Source of the DNA: Flavobacterium soyae | GTDB taxonomy: Bacteria; Bacteroidota; Bacteroidia; Flavobacteriales; Flavobacteriaceae | DNA: 64,000 nucleotides | Direction: 5' to 3' | Assembly (NCBI RefSeq): GCF_021245985.1 | Contig: NZ_JAJQXA010000016.1 | Coordinates: 37,793 to 101,792, forward strand | Part shown: positions 43,263 to 52,692 of the stretch, piece after piece | How the letters are laid out: every line of letters starts with the position of its first letter | How positions within the stretch are numbered: the first letter of the stretch is position 1 | Notes under the pieces: generated by a model | The model's database searches: none | What the model was told of the DNA's origin: nothing | What the model saw: only the letters and a program-made list of their open reading frames with translations | Made by a program: the position numbers and the translations under genes

Positions 43263-46200
43263 TTAAATTTTAAATTTTAAACCTATAAGTATTGTACTAG
43301 ATTGAGGATAAGTACCCTGATCTATAAAAGAAGTCGATTCTGGATCTAATCCAGTATACTTCGTAAAAGTCAATAAGTTTTGTCCGGATAGATACAACCT
43401 TAAATACGTATCGCCAATTATTTTAGGGTCAAACGTATATCCAATTTCAAGATTTTTTAATCGCAGGTAAGAAGCATCTTCTACAAAAACACTTGAAACC
43501 TGACTTCCGCCGTTATCATTTAGTGTGTTACGAGGAATTGTGCTGCTTGTGCCTTCGCCATTCCAAGCGTTTAATACTGAAGTGGTAGAATTAAAAGGAC
43601 GGCTGTCGTAATCTAAAATTTGTTTTAAATCATTGTAACGATCTACACCTGAAACGCCTTGGAAAAGAAACGACATATCAAATCTTTTATATTCGGCATT
43701 AAATGAAAAGCCGTAAGTTATTTTAGGAATCGGGCTTCCTATAAATGTTCTGTCATCAGCATTAATTTGTCCATCTCCGTTTAAATCTTTAAACTTAATA
43801 TCGCCCGGTTTTGCATTGTTTGAATTTGAGTATAATGTAGAATTTATTTCTGCCTGATTTTGATAAATCCCATCGAATTTCAATCCATAATAGGAACTAA
43901 TAGGCTGTCCCACTACAGTTTTAGTATGGGTTTTATCATCTGTAATCTCAGAAACATATTGCTGCAATTGTTCTACATTATTTTTTAAAGTAGCAATGTT
44001 TCCGCTGATGCCGTATTTAAATTCGTGGTCGTTGTTTTGAAAGTTAGTTCCAAATTCAAAACCTTTATTAGTTACAATACCGGCATTAACATAGGTTTTG
44101 TTGATTTGGCCAACCGTTGCAGACGGCAGCCCTACGGCTAGTAAAATATCATTGGTTGTTTTATCAAAATAATCGACGGTGAAAGTCAGTTTATTTTCTA
44201 ATACTCCTAAGTCAAGACCAAAGTTGGTTTGCGTAGTCGTTTCCCATTTTAGGTCAGGATTACCGTAACGAACCACATTTATGATTCCGCCAGTTTCGGT
44301 AACAAGGGTTTCATAGGCATTATTAGGGATTTCCTGATTACCAGATTGTCCCCAGCTCGCTCTCCATTTTAGGTTAGAAACCCATTTTGTGTTTTCCATG
44401 AATTTTTCTCTGGACATAACCCATCCTCCGGAAACAGAAGGGAAAACCCCCCATTTGTTATTAGGTCCAAAACGAGAAGAACCATCGGCTCTTATTGTAC
44501 CTGAAGCTAGGTATTTATTATCGTACGCATAATTTGCAGAGGCAAAAAAGGAAATAAGATTCCAGCTTTGTGCAGATCCTGAACTGTTTTTATTGACATC
44601 ACTTCCGTAATCCAAATAACGGAAAGGATCTGTCGTATTGTTATAATTTGTTCTGCTTCCACCTACTGCAGACTGGTCGAAACTAACCGTTTCTTCCCCT
44701 AATAATGCATTGATACTGTGTTTCTCGGCAAGGTTTTTTGTATAGTTTAAAGTATTGGTAAACGTAAAAGTTGTGGCTTCGCCCCTGTTTTCGTTTAAGC
44801 TAGAAGGTTTATTTTGTCTGCCTTGTCCCGGATATAACTCATTTGGGTCGTTGTCATTATCATCTCCATAATTTTCGCCAAAAGCTTTATTGTGGTCAAA
44901 AGTGATTTCGGCACCAAAATTACTTCTGAATTTTAATGACTTATCAGCCAGAAAAGCATATTCTGCATAAACATTTCCAAAGGTTTTAAAGGCAGATCGT
45001 ACATCATCTGTATAATTAACTATTGCAATAGGATTAGAGGTCAGCTCATAATTTCGGCTCCATCCGCCATTAGGATTGTTATTTAAGTAAAAAGGAAGAT
45101 CAGTATAAGGATCGTCTTGTTTGTACGTTGGATCGTTTACATCTTTATAAACCCCTAAAACAGATGGGCGCAGTAAAGCGTGTCTAATTACTCCGGGAGA
45201 ATCTCCGCTAGAAGACATTTTATCCTGCCTGCTGCTTGTAATTTGAAAGTTTGTACCCACTTTTAAGCGTTCTGTAATTTCGGTATTGATATTTGCCCTA
45301 AAATTGATACGTCTGTAAGTATCTTTATCGCCCAGCACAATACCATCTTGACCAAAGTAACCGCCGGAAATTAAATATTGTGTTTTATCAGTGCCTCCGC
45401 TGGCCGAAATTTGGAAATTGTCTGTTCTTCCTGCACCAAATAATTCCTTTAACCAGTTTGTGTTTGATAAAGCAATACCGTTTACTTGTCCGTTAGTTCT
45501 GTCGATTTGATAAGGGCTTATGGCATTAGCAGGATTATTGTTAGAATTATGCCAAGCCTGATCCATTACAGTTAAATACTGATTTGCGTTTAACATTTTT
45601 GGAAGGTTAGTAGCATAACTAGTTCCTCCATAATATTCTACATCAATATTTGCTTTTCCTTTTGCACCGCTTTTGGTAGTAAGAATAACAACCCCGCCCG
45701 AAGATCTTGATCCGTATATAGCAGTGGCAGCAGCATCTTTTAATACTGTCATCGATTTTACATCAGACATATTCAGGAATGAAATATCGCGGGTAGCAAC
45801 ACCGTCTACAACATAAAGTACTTCGTTGTTACCAAGTGTACCTTCACCTCTAATACGTATTTTAAGTCCGTCACCGGGAGCACCGGTATTAGCCGAAACC
45901 GAAACACCGGCAACTTGTCCTTGCAGCGCCTGCCCAACATCTGATACTTTTGTTTTAGCTAATTCGCTCATATCTACAGTTGTGACAGCACCTGTTATGA
46001 CCGATTTTTTTTCACTTGTATATCCTACAATAACAACCTCATTCAAAGTATTTGAATCTGCTGTCAGGGTAACATTTATTTCCTTTCTGCCAGATACAGC
46101 TATTTCCTGGGTTTGATATCCCATATAGCTAAAAATCAGGACAGCATCAGGACCCGCATTCGTAATGATATAATTACCATCAAGATCGGTTATGGCATAG

Positions 46201-46346
46201 TTAGAAGTTCCTTTTACATTGATATTAGCTTGTGGCATTGGCCCATCAATATCAGAAACCACACCTTTTACGGTCTGAGCATTCATAATGCTTCCCAGCA
46301 TAATTATTCCAAACAGGAACAAATTATAAATATGTTTTTTCATCAT
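43263..46346 (-). CDS. SusC/RagA-family TonB-dependent outer-membrane transporter
   Basis: 1027 residues. Signal peptide (~1-24), then a CarboxypepD_reg-like domain (VSDIDGPMPQANINVKGTSN, to ~residue 100), the TonB-box-like linker LNEVVIVGYTSEKKS, a plug (~115-225, KVSDVGQALQGQVAGVSVSA) and a long beta-barrel. The SusC-specific GEGTLGNNEVLYVVDGV is present. It imports the substrate captured by SusD. It begins 203 bp after the regulator's stop; the gap holds the palindromic operator candidates. Confidence 0.96.
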   Translation of the reverse strand: MMKKHIYNLFLFGIIMLGSIMNAQTVKGVVSDIDGPMPQANINVKGTSNYAITDLDGNYIITNAGPDAVLIFSYMGYQTQEIAVSGRKEINVTLTADSNTLNEVVIVGYTSEKKSVITGAVTTVDMSELAKTKVSDVGQALQGQVAGVSVSANTGAPGDGLKIRIRGEGTLGNNEVLYVVDGVATRDISFLNMSDVKSMTVLKDAAATAIYGSRSSGGVVILTTKSGAKGKANIDVEYYGGTSYATNLPKMLNANQYLTVMDQAWHNSNNNPANAISPYQIDRTNGQVNGIALSNTNWLKELFGAGRTDNFQISASGGTDKTQYLISGGYFGQDGIVLGDKDTYRRINFRANINTEITERLKVGTNFQITSSRQDKMSSSGDSPGVIRHALLRPSVLGVYKDVNDPTYKQDDPYTDLPFYLNNNPNGGWSRNYELTSNPIAIVNYTDDVRSAFKTFGNVYAEYAFLADKSLKFRSNFGAEITFDHNKAFGENYGDDNDNDPNELYPGQGRQNKPSSLNENRGEATTFTFTNTLNYTKNLAEKHSINALLGEETVSFDQSAVGGSRTNYNNTTDPFRYLDYGSDVNKNSSGSAQSWNLISFFASANYAYDNKYLASGTIRADGSSRFGPNNKWGVFPSVSGGWVMSREKFMENTKWVSNLKWRASWGQSGNQEIPNNAYETLVTETGGIINVVRYGNPDLKWETTTQTNFGLDLGVLENKLTFTVDYFDKTTNDILLAVGLPSATVGQINKTYVNAGIVTNKGFEFGTNFQNNDHEFKYGISGNIATLKNNVEQLQQYVSEITDDKTHTKTVVGQPISSYYGLKFDGIYQNQAEINSTLYSNSNNAKPGDIKFKDLNGDGQINADDRTFIGSPIPKITYGFSFNAEYKRFDMSFLFQGVSGVDRYNDLKQILDYDSRPFNSTTSVLNAWNGEGTSSTIPRNTLNDNGGSQVSSVFVEDASYLRLKNLEIGYTFDPKIIGDTYLRLYLSGQNLLTFTKYTGLDPESTSFIDQGTYPQSSTILIGLKFKI

Positions 46347-46422
46347 AAGATAGTGTTAGTTAGTTTACTGTTTTGATTGTTTTTTTTCATGGTTAAAAAG
46401 GTTAGAGATGTTTTTAAAGTTT

Positions 46423-46449
46423 TACGATAACGATTGAAATAATTATCGT
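46423..46449. promoter_or_regulatory. ACGATAA/TTATCGT inverted repeat upstream of susC
   Basis: ACGATAA (46423-46429) and TTATCGT (46443-46449), 7-bp arms with a 13-bp spacer, between susC and the operator-like palindromes. Function unknown. Confidence 0.35.
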
Positions 46450-46472
46450 TTATAAAATTAGCTGGTGCATAC

Positions 46473-46510
46473 AAGAAACAGTGTACACTATTTCTTCAAA
46501 AGTGTACACT
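46473..46510. promoter_or_regulatory. Twin AGTGTACACT palindromes, candidate operator of the PUL
   Basis: AGTGTACACT occurs at 46480-46489 and again at 46501-46510, exactly 21 bp apart. The first lies inside a longer near-palindrome, AAGAAA at 46473-46478 mirrored by TTTCTT at 46491-46496. A direct repeat every 21 bp fits two AraC-type DNA-binding half-sites, as expected for the hybrid regulator encoded next door. Binding is inference. Confidence 0.5.
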
Positions 46511-46549
46511 TGTATTTATTATGTTGGTATTTAGTGAGTTGTGTTTGTT

Positions 46550-49500
46550 TTAGCTCTTGGTTTTATATTTGAGCTGGTAATTTTTTGGGGTAGTATTATA
46601 TAGTTTTTTAAACTCGCGGTAAAAATAAGAGCGATTATTAAAGCCAGACGCATAGCAAACTTCAGATACCGTTAAAATATTCTTTCGTAATAATTCTGCA
46701 GCATATTTTAATCTGATGGTTCGAATCAAGTCGCCCGGCGTAAAACCAAATATTTGTTTAATTTTTCTATACAATTGCGAATTGCTGATACCTAATTCTT
46801 TTTCGATATATAAACTCTGAAGATTTTCATTATCGATATTGCGGCGAATTAGTTCTATTACTTTTTTTATAAAGTCTTTTTCGTCATTATTAATAGGCAG
46901 AGAAGCAAGGTTTTCAATAGGGGTATCTTGCGTAAAATGTCTTGATATTAACTCTTTTTCTTCCAGAAGTTTTTGAACCCTTATTAGTAAATGATCTGGA
47001 TAAAATGGCTTTGCGATATAAGAATTGGCACCGCTTTCTATTCCTTCAATTCGGTGCAGGACAGAATCTTTTGCGGTTAGCATAATAAAAGGTATATGGC
47101 AGGTTTTAAGATCGTTCTTGATTATTTTACAAAACTCAATTCCGTCCATAAAAGGCATCATCACATCGCTGATAATAAGGTCAGGAATTTCATTTTCAAT
47201 AATTTTTAAAGCTTCTAAACCGTTGTAAGCTGTGATAAGTTTATATTTTTGATCTAATAAATCATTAAGAAGCAAATGTATTTCTTTTTCATCTTCAACA
47301 ACTAATATCGCTTTTCGATCATCTGTAATGTGGCTTAATGATGAAATTTTGTCCGGAGTTTCTTCCTCTTTAACCGGAGTTTCTTCAAGGATATTTTTTA
47401 AGTGATTTGAAATTAAAATAGGACTTACGGTACTATCCAGTTCTTTTTCACCAAACGAAGCTTTATTACAAGGAAGCAAAACAGTAAATGTTGTTTCGAT
47501 ATTTTCCTGACTTGAAACAGAAATTTCGCCTCTTAATGCTGTAATTAATTTTTTTACATACGCCAGACCAATACCGGTTCTGAACATCGTATTATCCGTT
47601 TCGGTATTTAATTTAGCTAAGAAAAACTGATCAAATAATGAATCTGATTCTTCTTTCGAAATCCCTTTTCCTGTATTGGTTATCGTGATATTTAATTTCT
47701 CTGAACCAATGTCCTGAATATTAAATTTCAAGGTTATTTTTCCGTTTTCAGGCGTATATTTAAAAGCGTTCGACATGAGATTAAATACTATTTTTTCAAT
47801 TTTATCTTTGTCAAACCAGCCCAATAAAACAGGCGGAATATCGAGTGAATAACTAATGTTTTTTTCGATTGCCCATTCATCAAACAATTCGGCAATTTGT
47901 TCGATTAAATTGACTAAATCAAAGTTTTTCACATTTACTTCGATATGGTCAAATTCAGCTTTTCTAAATTCAAGTAATTGCTGCGTCAGAAACAGCAAAC
48001 GCGAAGAATTTCGCTGAATCATGTGGATGAATTTCGTGTTTCTCTCGCTGAGGTTTGTTACTTCAGAAAGTTTTTGAATTGGACCAACAATTAAAGTAAG
48101 CGGTGTTTGAAATTCATGCGCTATTTCTGTAAAAAAAGTCAGCCTGTTTTCATGTATTTCCATTTCCCTTTTCCTGAATAAGATATTTTGGTTTAGGGAT
48201 TGACGTTTTTTGTAATAACTCTGAATAAAAAACGCAAAAGCTAATAGGAGCAGGGCATAAATTAAAAAGGCAATATTCGACTGCCAATATACCGGTTTAA
48301 CACGTATATCAACAGCCTGAACCGGTTTAGTCCATACACCATCACTATTGGACCATTTTATCCATAAAGAATAATTTCCTTTAGGAACGTTGGTAAAAGA
48401 TATAATTCTTCGATTATCAATAACATTCCAGTCCTTGTCAAAATTCTTTAATTGATAAGCGTACTGGCATTTTTCGGTATTGATAAAGGTCAGCGCCGTC
48501 AATTCAATATCAAAAAAGTTTTGATTATGATTTAAAACAATAGAAGGATGAGAAGTTGAATTTGGCGAAATAACCAATCCTTGATAATAGGGCAGCGGCT
48601 GATTCTGCCCGCTTATTTTATCAATAAAGAGATCCGGAATTACATTTGACTCTTTTATATTTTGGGGCAGGAAATAATTAAATCCTTTTATACCGCCCAT
48701 AAATATAAAATCAGATTTTAGATTTTGATAAAAAGCACCATCGGCAAATTCATTGTTTTGGAGCCCTTCGTTTTTAGTGTAATTAGTAAAATTTAACTCT
48801 TTAACATTAAAATTAGAAAGGCCAAAATTGGTGCTTAACCAAAGATTATTTTTTTTATCGCAAACAATTCCGTGAATAGTGTTATTAGGAAGACCGTCTT
48901 TTACCGTAAAACTTTTAAATACAGGCTTGCCATTTTTTGTTTCCAGTAAGTTTAAACCCAGACTAGTTCCAATCCAGAGTCTGTTTTTAGCATCGGTAAC
49001 CAAACATAAAATATCATTGTTGGATAAACTTTCGGGATCATTTTTATGATTTCTGTAAGCGTAAAACCGTTCTGATTTGATATCAAATAAATTTAATCCG
49101 CCTAAACGAGTACCGATCCAAAGCTGATATTTATTTTTTGGAATTATCGAAAAAACAATATTACTGCTCAATTCATTGCCTTGATTATTATTGGCCGCAT
49201 AGTTTTTAAAATCAGAAACTTTTAGATTATTTCCTAAATGCTCAATCTTAAAACGAAACATGCCATAACCATTAGTTCCAACCCAGATAAACCCATTTTC
49301 ATCCTGATAAATAGAATAAACAGATTTAAAATAAGCACAAGCCTCGCTACCTATAATTTCTCTCCAGGTAAATAATTTTGATTTTTTCGAATCATAAACG
49401 GCAATACCATCGCCATCCGTACCAATAAAAATTAAATCATTTTGTCCTTTGTGCAAAGAAAAAACCGCATTATTTATGGCACTATTACTTTCGTTGTAAT

Positions 49501-50755
49501 TTTTGTAATCTAGTGGTTTTTCAGGATTTAAATAAAAATTTGAAGAGAATTTAAACAAGCCCTTTCCTTTTGTACCAACCAGAAAAGAATGATCTTCTAA
49601 TTCTAAAAATGTTCTTACAATGGCACCATCTAATTCTGGAATCTCTGCTTTGGAAACCAGATTAAAAGGTTTTTTTAGCGGACTTATTTTAAAAATTCCG
49701 TCGCCATCTGTTCCTGCCCAAAATATGTTTTCGTTTCCCTGAATGAGAACAGTAGTTTTGTTTTTTAAATGTTTTAGCCAATCTTTTTTTACCTCAACAC
49801 CATTTTGATCTAAAACAGCATATCCTGATTTGTCCAGAACGATAAGACCATCAGAAGTTTTTCCTATAATTTTTTCAATATGGTTTTTATTGAAGGGGAC
49901 AATTTCATTGTTTAAAGAATATAAATTGCTTTTTCCGGTTAGCGATACAGTAACTATTTTTTGTTTCGAAATTTCATCAAACGACTGAATGTTTTTTGAA
50001 ATGAGTTGTATTCCTGAGATTGCTTTTTTACCGCTTTTGGCTGTTTTAATGGATAATTTGTAGAGATCATTATTTTCAAATAAAACCAGCAATTCACCTT
50101 TTTGTGTAAACTGCATTTTTTTTACCGCTTTTTTAGGAAGGTTTTTTGAATTTAATAATTGAAAAGCATCATCTTCAAAATAGCCAATTCCCCAATTTTT
50201 TGCAGCACAAAAAACTCTTTTAGAAGAGTCCAGCGCCATGTTGAATTCAGATTCAGATAATGGAGAGATGTCTTTTCTTGAAAAATAATAACGCTGAAAA
50301 ACGCCCGTTTTTTTATCAAATCGGTTTATGCCGTGTATGGTGACAATCCAAATATTTCCCTTGCCGTCTTCATCTATTTTTAAAATAACCTGATTGCTTA
50401 GGCTGTTTTCATTATTAGCTTCCGGTCTGTAAATTTTAAAATTGCTGCCGTCATATCGGTTTAAACCATCCCAGGTTCCTATCCAGAGTAAATTGTCAGA
50501 ATCCTGAAAAATAGCATTAATAGAACTGTTAGAAAGCCCTTTATTATTATCCAATTGCTCAGACGAATACTCTATATCAATTGATTTAGAGTTCTGATTA
50601 TGGATATGTAACGGAGTAGTTTTTAAAAACGAACTCTTTTGAGAATTATTGACAGAAACGGCTTTCTCTCTATTGTCACATGAAAAGAAAATCATCAGAA
50701 CAAAATATAAGAGAATAGATTTAATTTTCACTGTACTTTTTTTTAATCGTTTCAC
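46550..50755 (-). CDS. Hybrid two-component sensor/regulator (HTCS) of the polysaccharide locus
   Basis: 1401 residues. The N-terminus has a lipobox-like FFSC (Cys26). A periplasmic sensor (~40-815) consists of propeller blades with the recurring LWIGTxxGLN motif (NLLWIGTWDGLNRYDG, GFIWVGTNGYGMFRF, RLWIGTSLGLNLL) and a Y_Y_Y immunoglobulin-like domain. One TM helix (~825-845) leads to HisKA with His in FFTEIAHEFQTPLTLIVGP (~His879), a HATPase domain (~985-1095), a receiver domain with Asp in LIISDVMMPFMDGIEF (~1195) and an AraC-type HTH (~1300-1398, EVCYASGFNNRSYFYREFKK). It senses an oligosaccharide and activates the neighbouring susCD operon. Confidence 0.95.
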   Translation of the reverse strand: MKRLKKSTVKIKSILLYFVLMIFFSCDNREKAVSVNNSQKSSFLKTTPLHIHNQNSKSIDIEYSSEQLDNNKGLSNSSINAIFQDSDNLLWIGTWDGLNRYDGSNFKIYRPEANNENSLSNQVILKIDEDGKGNIWIVTIHGINRFDKKTGVFQRYYFSRKDISPLSESEFNMALDSSKRVFCAAKNWGIGYFEDDAFQLLNSKNLPKKAVKKMQFTQKGELLVLFENNDLYKLSIKTAKSGKKAISGIQLISKNIQSFDEISKQKIVTVSLTGKSNLYSLNNEIVPFNKNHIEKIIGKTSDGLIVLDKSGYAVLDQNGVEVKKDWLKHLKNKTTVLIQGNENIFWAGTDGDGIFKISPLKKPFNLVSKAEIPELDGAIVRTFLELEDHSFLVGTKGKGLFKFSSNFYLNPEKPLDYKNYNESNSAINNAVFSLHKGQNDLIFIGTDGDGIAVYDSKKSKLFTWREIIGSEACAYFKSVYSIYQDENGFIWVGTNGYGMFRFKIEHLGNNLKVSDFKNYAANNNQGNELSSNIVFSIIPKNKYQLWIGTRLGGLNLFDIKSERFYAYRNHKNDPESLSNNDILCLVTDAKNRLWIGTSLGLNLLETKNGKPVFKSFTVKDGLPNNTIHGIVCDKKNNLWLSTNFGLSNFNVKELNFTNYTKNEGLQNNEFADGAFYQNLKSDFIFMGGIKGFNYFLPQNIKESNVIPDLFIDKISGQNQPLPYYQGLVISPNSTSHPSIVLNHNQNFFDIELTALTFINTEKCQYAYQLKNFDKDWNVIDNRRIISFTNVPKGNYSLWIKWSNSDGVWTKPVQAVDIRVKPVYWQSNIAFLIYALLLLAFAFFIQSYYKKRQSLNQNILFRKREMEIHENRLTFFTEIAHEFQTPLTLIVGPIQKLSEVTNLSERNTKFIHMIQRNSSRLLFLTQQLLEFRKAEFDHIEVNVKNFDLVNLIEQIAELFDEWAIEKNISYSLDIPPVLLGWFDKDKIEKIVFNLMSNAFKYTPENGKITLKFNIQDIGSEKLNITITNTGKGISKEESDSLFDQFFLAKLNTETDNTMFRTGIGLAYVKKLITALRGEISVSSQENIETTFTVLLPCNKASFGEKELDSTVSPILISNHLKNILEETPVKEEETPDKISSLSHITDDRKAILVVEDEKEIHLLLNDLLDQKYKLITAYNGLEALKIIENEIPDLIISDVMMPFMDGIEFCKIIKNDLKTCHIPFIMLTAKDSVLHRIEGIESGANSYIAKPFYPDHLLIRVQKLLEEKELISRHFTQDTPIENLASLPINNDEKDFIKKVIELIRRNIDNENLQSLYIEKELGISNSQLYRKIKQIFGFTPGDLIRTIRLKYAAELLRKNILTVSEVCYASGFNNRSYFYREFKKLYNTTPKNYQLKYKTKS

Positions 50756-50935
50756 CCGGCATAGTCATCTTTCGTTTACTCAAAAGTTATATAGTTTCGC
50801 TTGTGATATGATTCCTGATTTAAAGAAATTTTTTCACAATGTTTAAAGATATATGAATATGCATTGCCACGCTATGATTTTTGTCATATTTTTTGCCTTT
50901 GATTAATAAAGAGCTTATGTTTGAAAAATAAGAAC

Positions 50936-50971
50936 ATAAAAAAAGCTGGTACTTTTTTAGTACCAGCTTTA
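50936..50971 (-). terminator. Terminator of the sod operon
   Basis: Minus-strand AAAGCTGGTAC-TAAAAAA-GTACCAGCTTT followed by TTTTA; perfect 11-bp stem. Confidence 0.85.
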
Positions 50972-50976
50972 CTTTT

Positions 50977-51759
50977 TTATACTTTCTTGACCTTTTTGAG
51001 GGCTTCGACATAATATTCGTTTACTTTTTCCCAGTTTATATGTCCGTAAAAAGCATCGATATAACTTCCTTTTCTATTTTGATAATCCAGATAATAAGCA
51101 TGTTCCCATAAATCAATGCCTAAAATTGGCGTTCCGGGAATTAATGCATTTTTCATTAACGGATTATCCTGATCTTCTGTAGTCGTAATTTGTAATTTTC
51201 CGTATCTGTCGACAACCAGCCAAACCCAGCCAGAACCAAATTGTTTCTCTGCCTGACCTTTAAATTGATTGGTAAGATTATTAAAAGATCCAAATTCTTT
51301 ATTAATAGAACCTGCAAGAGTATCTTTTGGAGTCTGCTCTTTTGGGGTCAGAATATTAAAATAAAGCGTATGATTGTAATATCCGCCGGCATTTTGACGA
51401 AGTTTTAGATTACTAAGAGGCATTTTTTTTAAAATATCCTCAATAGGCATATTTTCAAACTCAGTTGAAACAATTTCTTTATTAAGATTATTTGTATACG
51501 ATAAATAGTGTTTGGAATAATGTGTTTCTAAAGTTAAGGAACGTAAAGCTGGACTTAATCCGTCGTAGGTAAAAGGCAGTTTTGTAAGTTCAAATGAACC
51601 GGGATCTGCTTTTACGTCATTTGGAGAGCCAATCGTTATTTTTTCTTCCTTAGTTGGCAGCGGAACTTCTACAACTTCGGTTAGCTTATTGTTATCATTA
51701 CAAGAAAATAATAGAAAAAATGAAGCTAAAATGCTAAAACGAGTAATGTTTTTCTTCAT
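50977..51759 (-). CDS. Fe/Mn superoxide dismutase, predicted lipoprotein
   Basis: 260 residues. N-terminal signal with lipobox FLLFSC (Cys20), then a ~30-residue linker and the SOD domain (~55-255). Metal ligands: His in ETHYSKHYLSY, His in GGYYNHTLYFNIL, and Asp and His in GIDLWEHAYYLDY; the second-shell GSGWVWLV is present. It dismutates superoxide outside the cytoplasm, which is unusual because most Fe/Mn SODs are cytosolic. Last gene of LUD-cdsA-psd-acbP-sod; the SOD start follows acbP by 9 bp. Confidence 0.9.
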   Translation of the reverse strand: MKKNITRFSILASFFLLFSCNDNNKLTEVVEVPLPTKEEKITIGSPNDVKADPGSFELTKLPFTYDGLSPALRSLTLETHYSKHYLSYTNNLNKEIVSTEFENMPIEDILKKMPLSNLKLRQNAGGYYNHTLYFNILTPKEQTPKDTLAGSINKEFGSFNNLTNQFKGQAEKQFGSGWVWLVVDRYGKLQITTTEDQDNPLMKNALIPGTPILGIDLWEHAYYLDYQNRKGSYIDAFYGHINWEKVNEYYVEALKKVKKV

Positions 51760-51768
51760 AATATTAAT

Positions 51769-52038
51769 TTATTTTGATGTTAGTGAATTAATGATTTCGA
51801 TGTAATTCTCTTTAGCTTCATCTGTTGATAAATGACTAATCTGCATCCAGGCATTAGTTTTAAAAGCATTTCTCAAATCAAAATTCTCAGACTGATTGTA
51901 AACGGCAGTTCCAAAAGTTGCCTGTTTATAAAACGCATAAAGTCTTAGCTGCACATCTTGCGGCAGCGAGGCCTGAGTCATTTTCATTGCAATTTCAACA
52001 GCCTCATTGAAGCGTGTATCTAAATCTTTTTCTGCCAT
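51769..52038 (-). CDS. Acyl-CoA-binding protein
   Basis: 89 residues, the size of stand-alone ACBP. The four-helix fold is recognised from the motifs FNEAVEIAMKMTQ, VQLRLYAFYKQATFGTA and TNAWMQISHLSTDEAKENYI. It binds long-chain acyl-CoA esters and fits beside the phospholipid genes cdsA and psd. It begins 1 bp after the psd stop. Confidence 0.9.
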   Translation of the reverse strand: MAEKDLDTRFNEAVEIAMKMTQASLPQDVQLRLYAFYKQATFGTAVYNQSENFDLRNAFKTNAWMQISHLSTDEAKENYIEIINSLTSK

Positions 52039-52692
52039 TTAAGCTTTTGTAGCAATAATAGTTTTTCCCCCAATTGCTTTTTGGTTTAAAACCACATTAA
52101 TTGGTGTACCTAAAGGTAAAAATAAATCTACTCTCGATCCAAATTTGATAAAACCAGCATCAGTTCCCTGAATTACCTGCATTCCTTCCTGAGCGTAGTT
52201 TACAATTCTACGTGCTAATGCACCGGCAATTTGTCTGTAAAGAATTGCACCAAAAGTATCATTTTCGATTACAACTGTTGTTCTTTCGTTTTCCTCACTA
52301 GCTTTTGGATGCCATGCAACCAAAAATTTTCCAGGATGATATTTACTGAATTTTATAATTCCGTCCATCGCATAACGAGTAACGTGAACATTGATAGGCG
52401 ACATAAAAATAGAAACCTGTAAACGTTTATCTTTAAAATATTCACCTTCATAAACTTCTTCAATAACCACAACTTTTCCATCAACCGGAGCAAGTATGTG
52501 ATCGCTGTTTCTAACGGCAATTCTTTTAGGATTTCTAAAAAATTGTAAAATAATGATCAAAATCAATAATGCTGCTATTTGAACAAGCATTCTTAGCCAA
52601 TTGATATCAATAAATCTATCAGCAATTACAAGTACGACAACAGTAAAAACTGTTCCTAATAAAATAGATGGGGCTCCTTCTTTATGAAACAT
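52039..52692 (-). CDS. psd: Phosphatidylserine decarboxylase (archaeal-type short form)
   Basis: 217 residues, the short PSD-A type. Two N-terminal TM helices (~10-28 and ~33-50) are followed by the catalytic domain with DGKVVVIEEVYEGEYFKD, VSIFMSPINVHVTRYAMDG and the autocleavage site KFGSRVDLFLPLG, where Ser becomes the pyruvoyl group. It makes phosphatidylethanolamine. It overlaps the cdsA stop by 11 bp (start in MFHKEGAPSI), indicating tight coupling. Confidence 0.93.
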   Translation of the reverse strand: MFHKEGAPSILLGTVFTVVVLVIADRFIDINWLRMLVQIAALLILIIILQFFRNPKRIAVRNSDHILAPVDGKVVVIEEVYEGEYFKDKRLQVSIFMSPINVHVTRYAMDGIIKFSKYHPGKFLVAWHPKASEENERTTVVIENDTFGAILYRQIAGALARRIVNYAQEGMQVIQGTDAGFIKFGSRVDLFLPLGTPINVVLNQKAIGGKTIIATKA

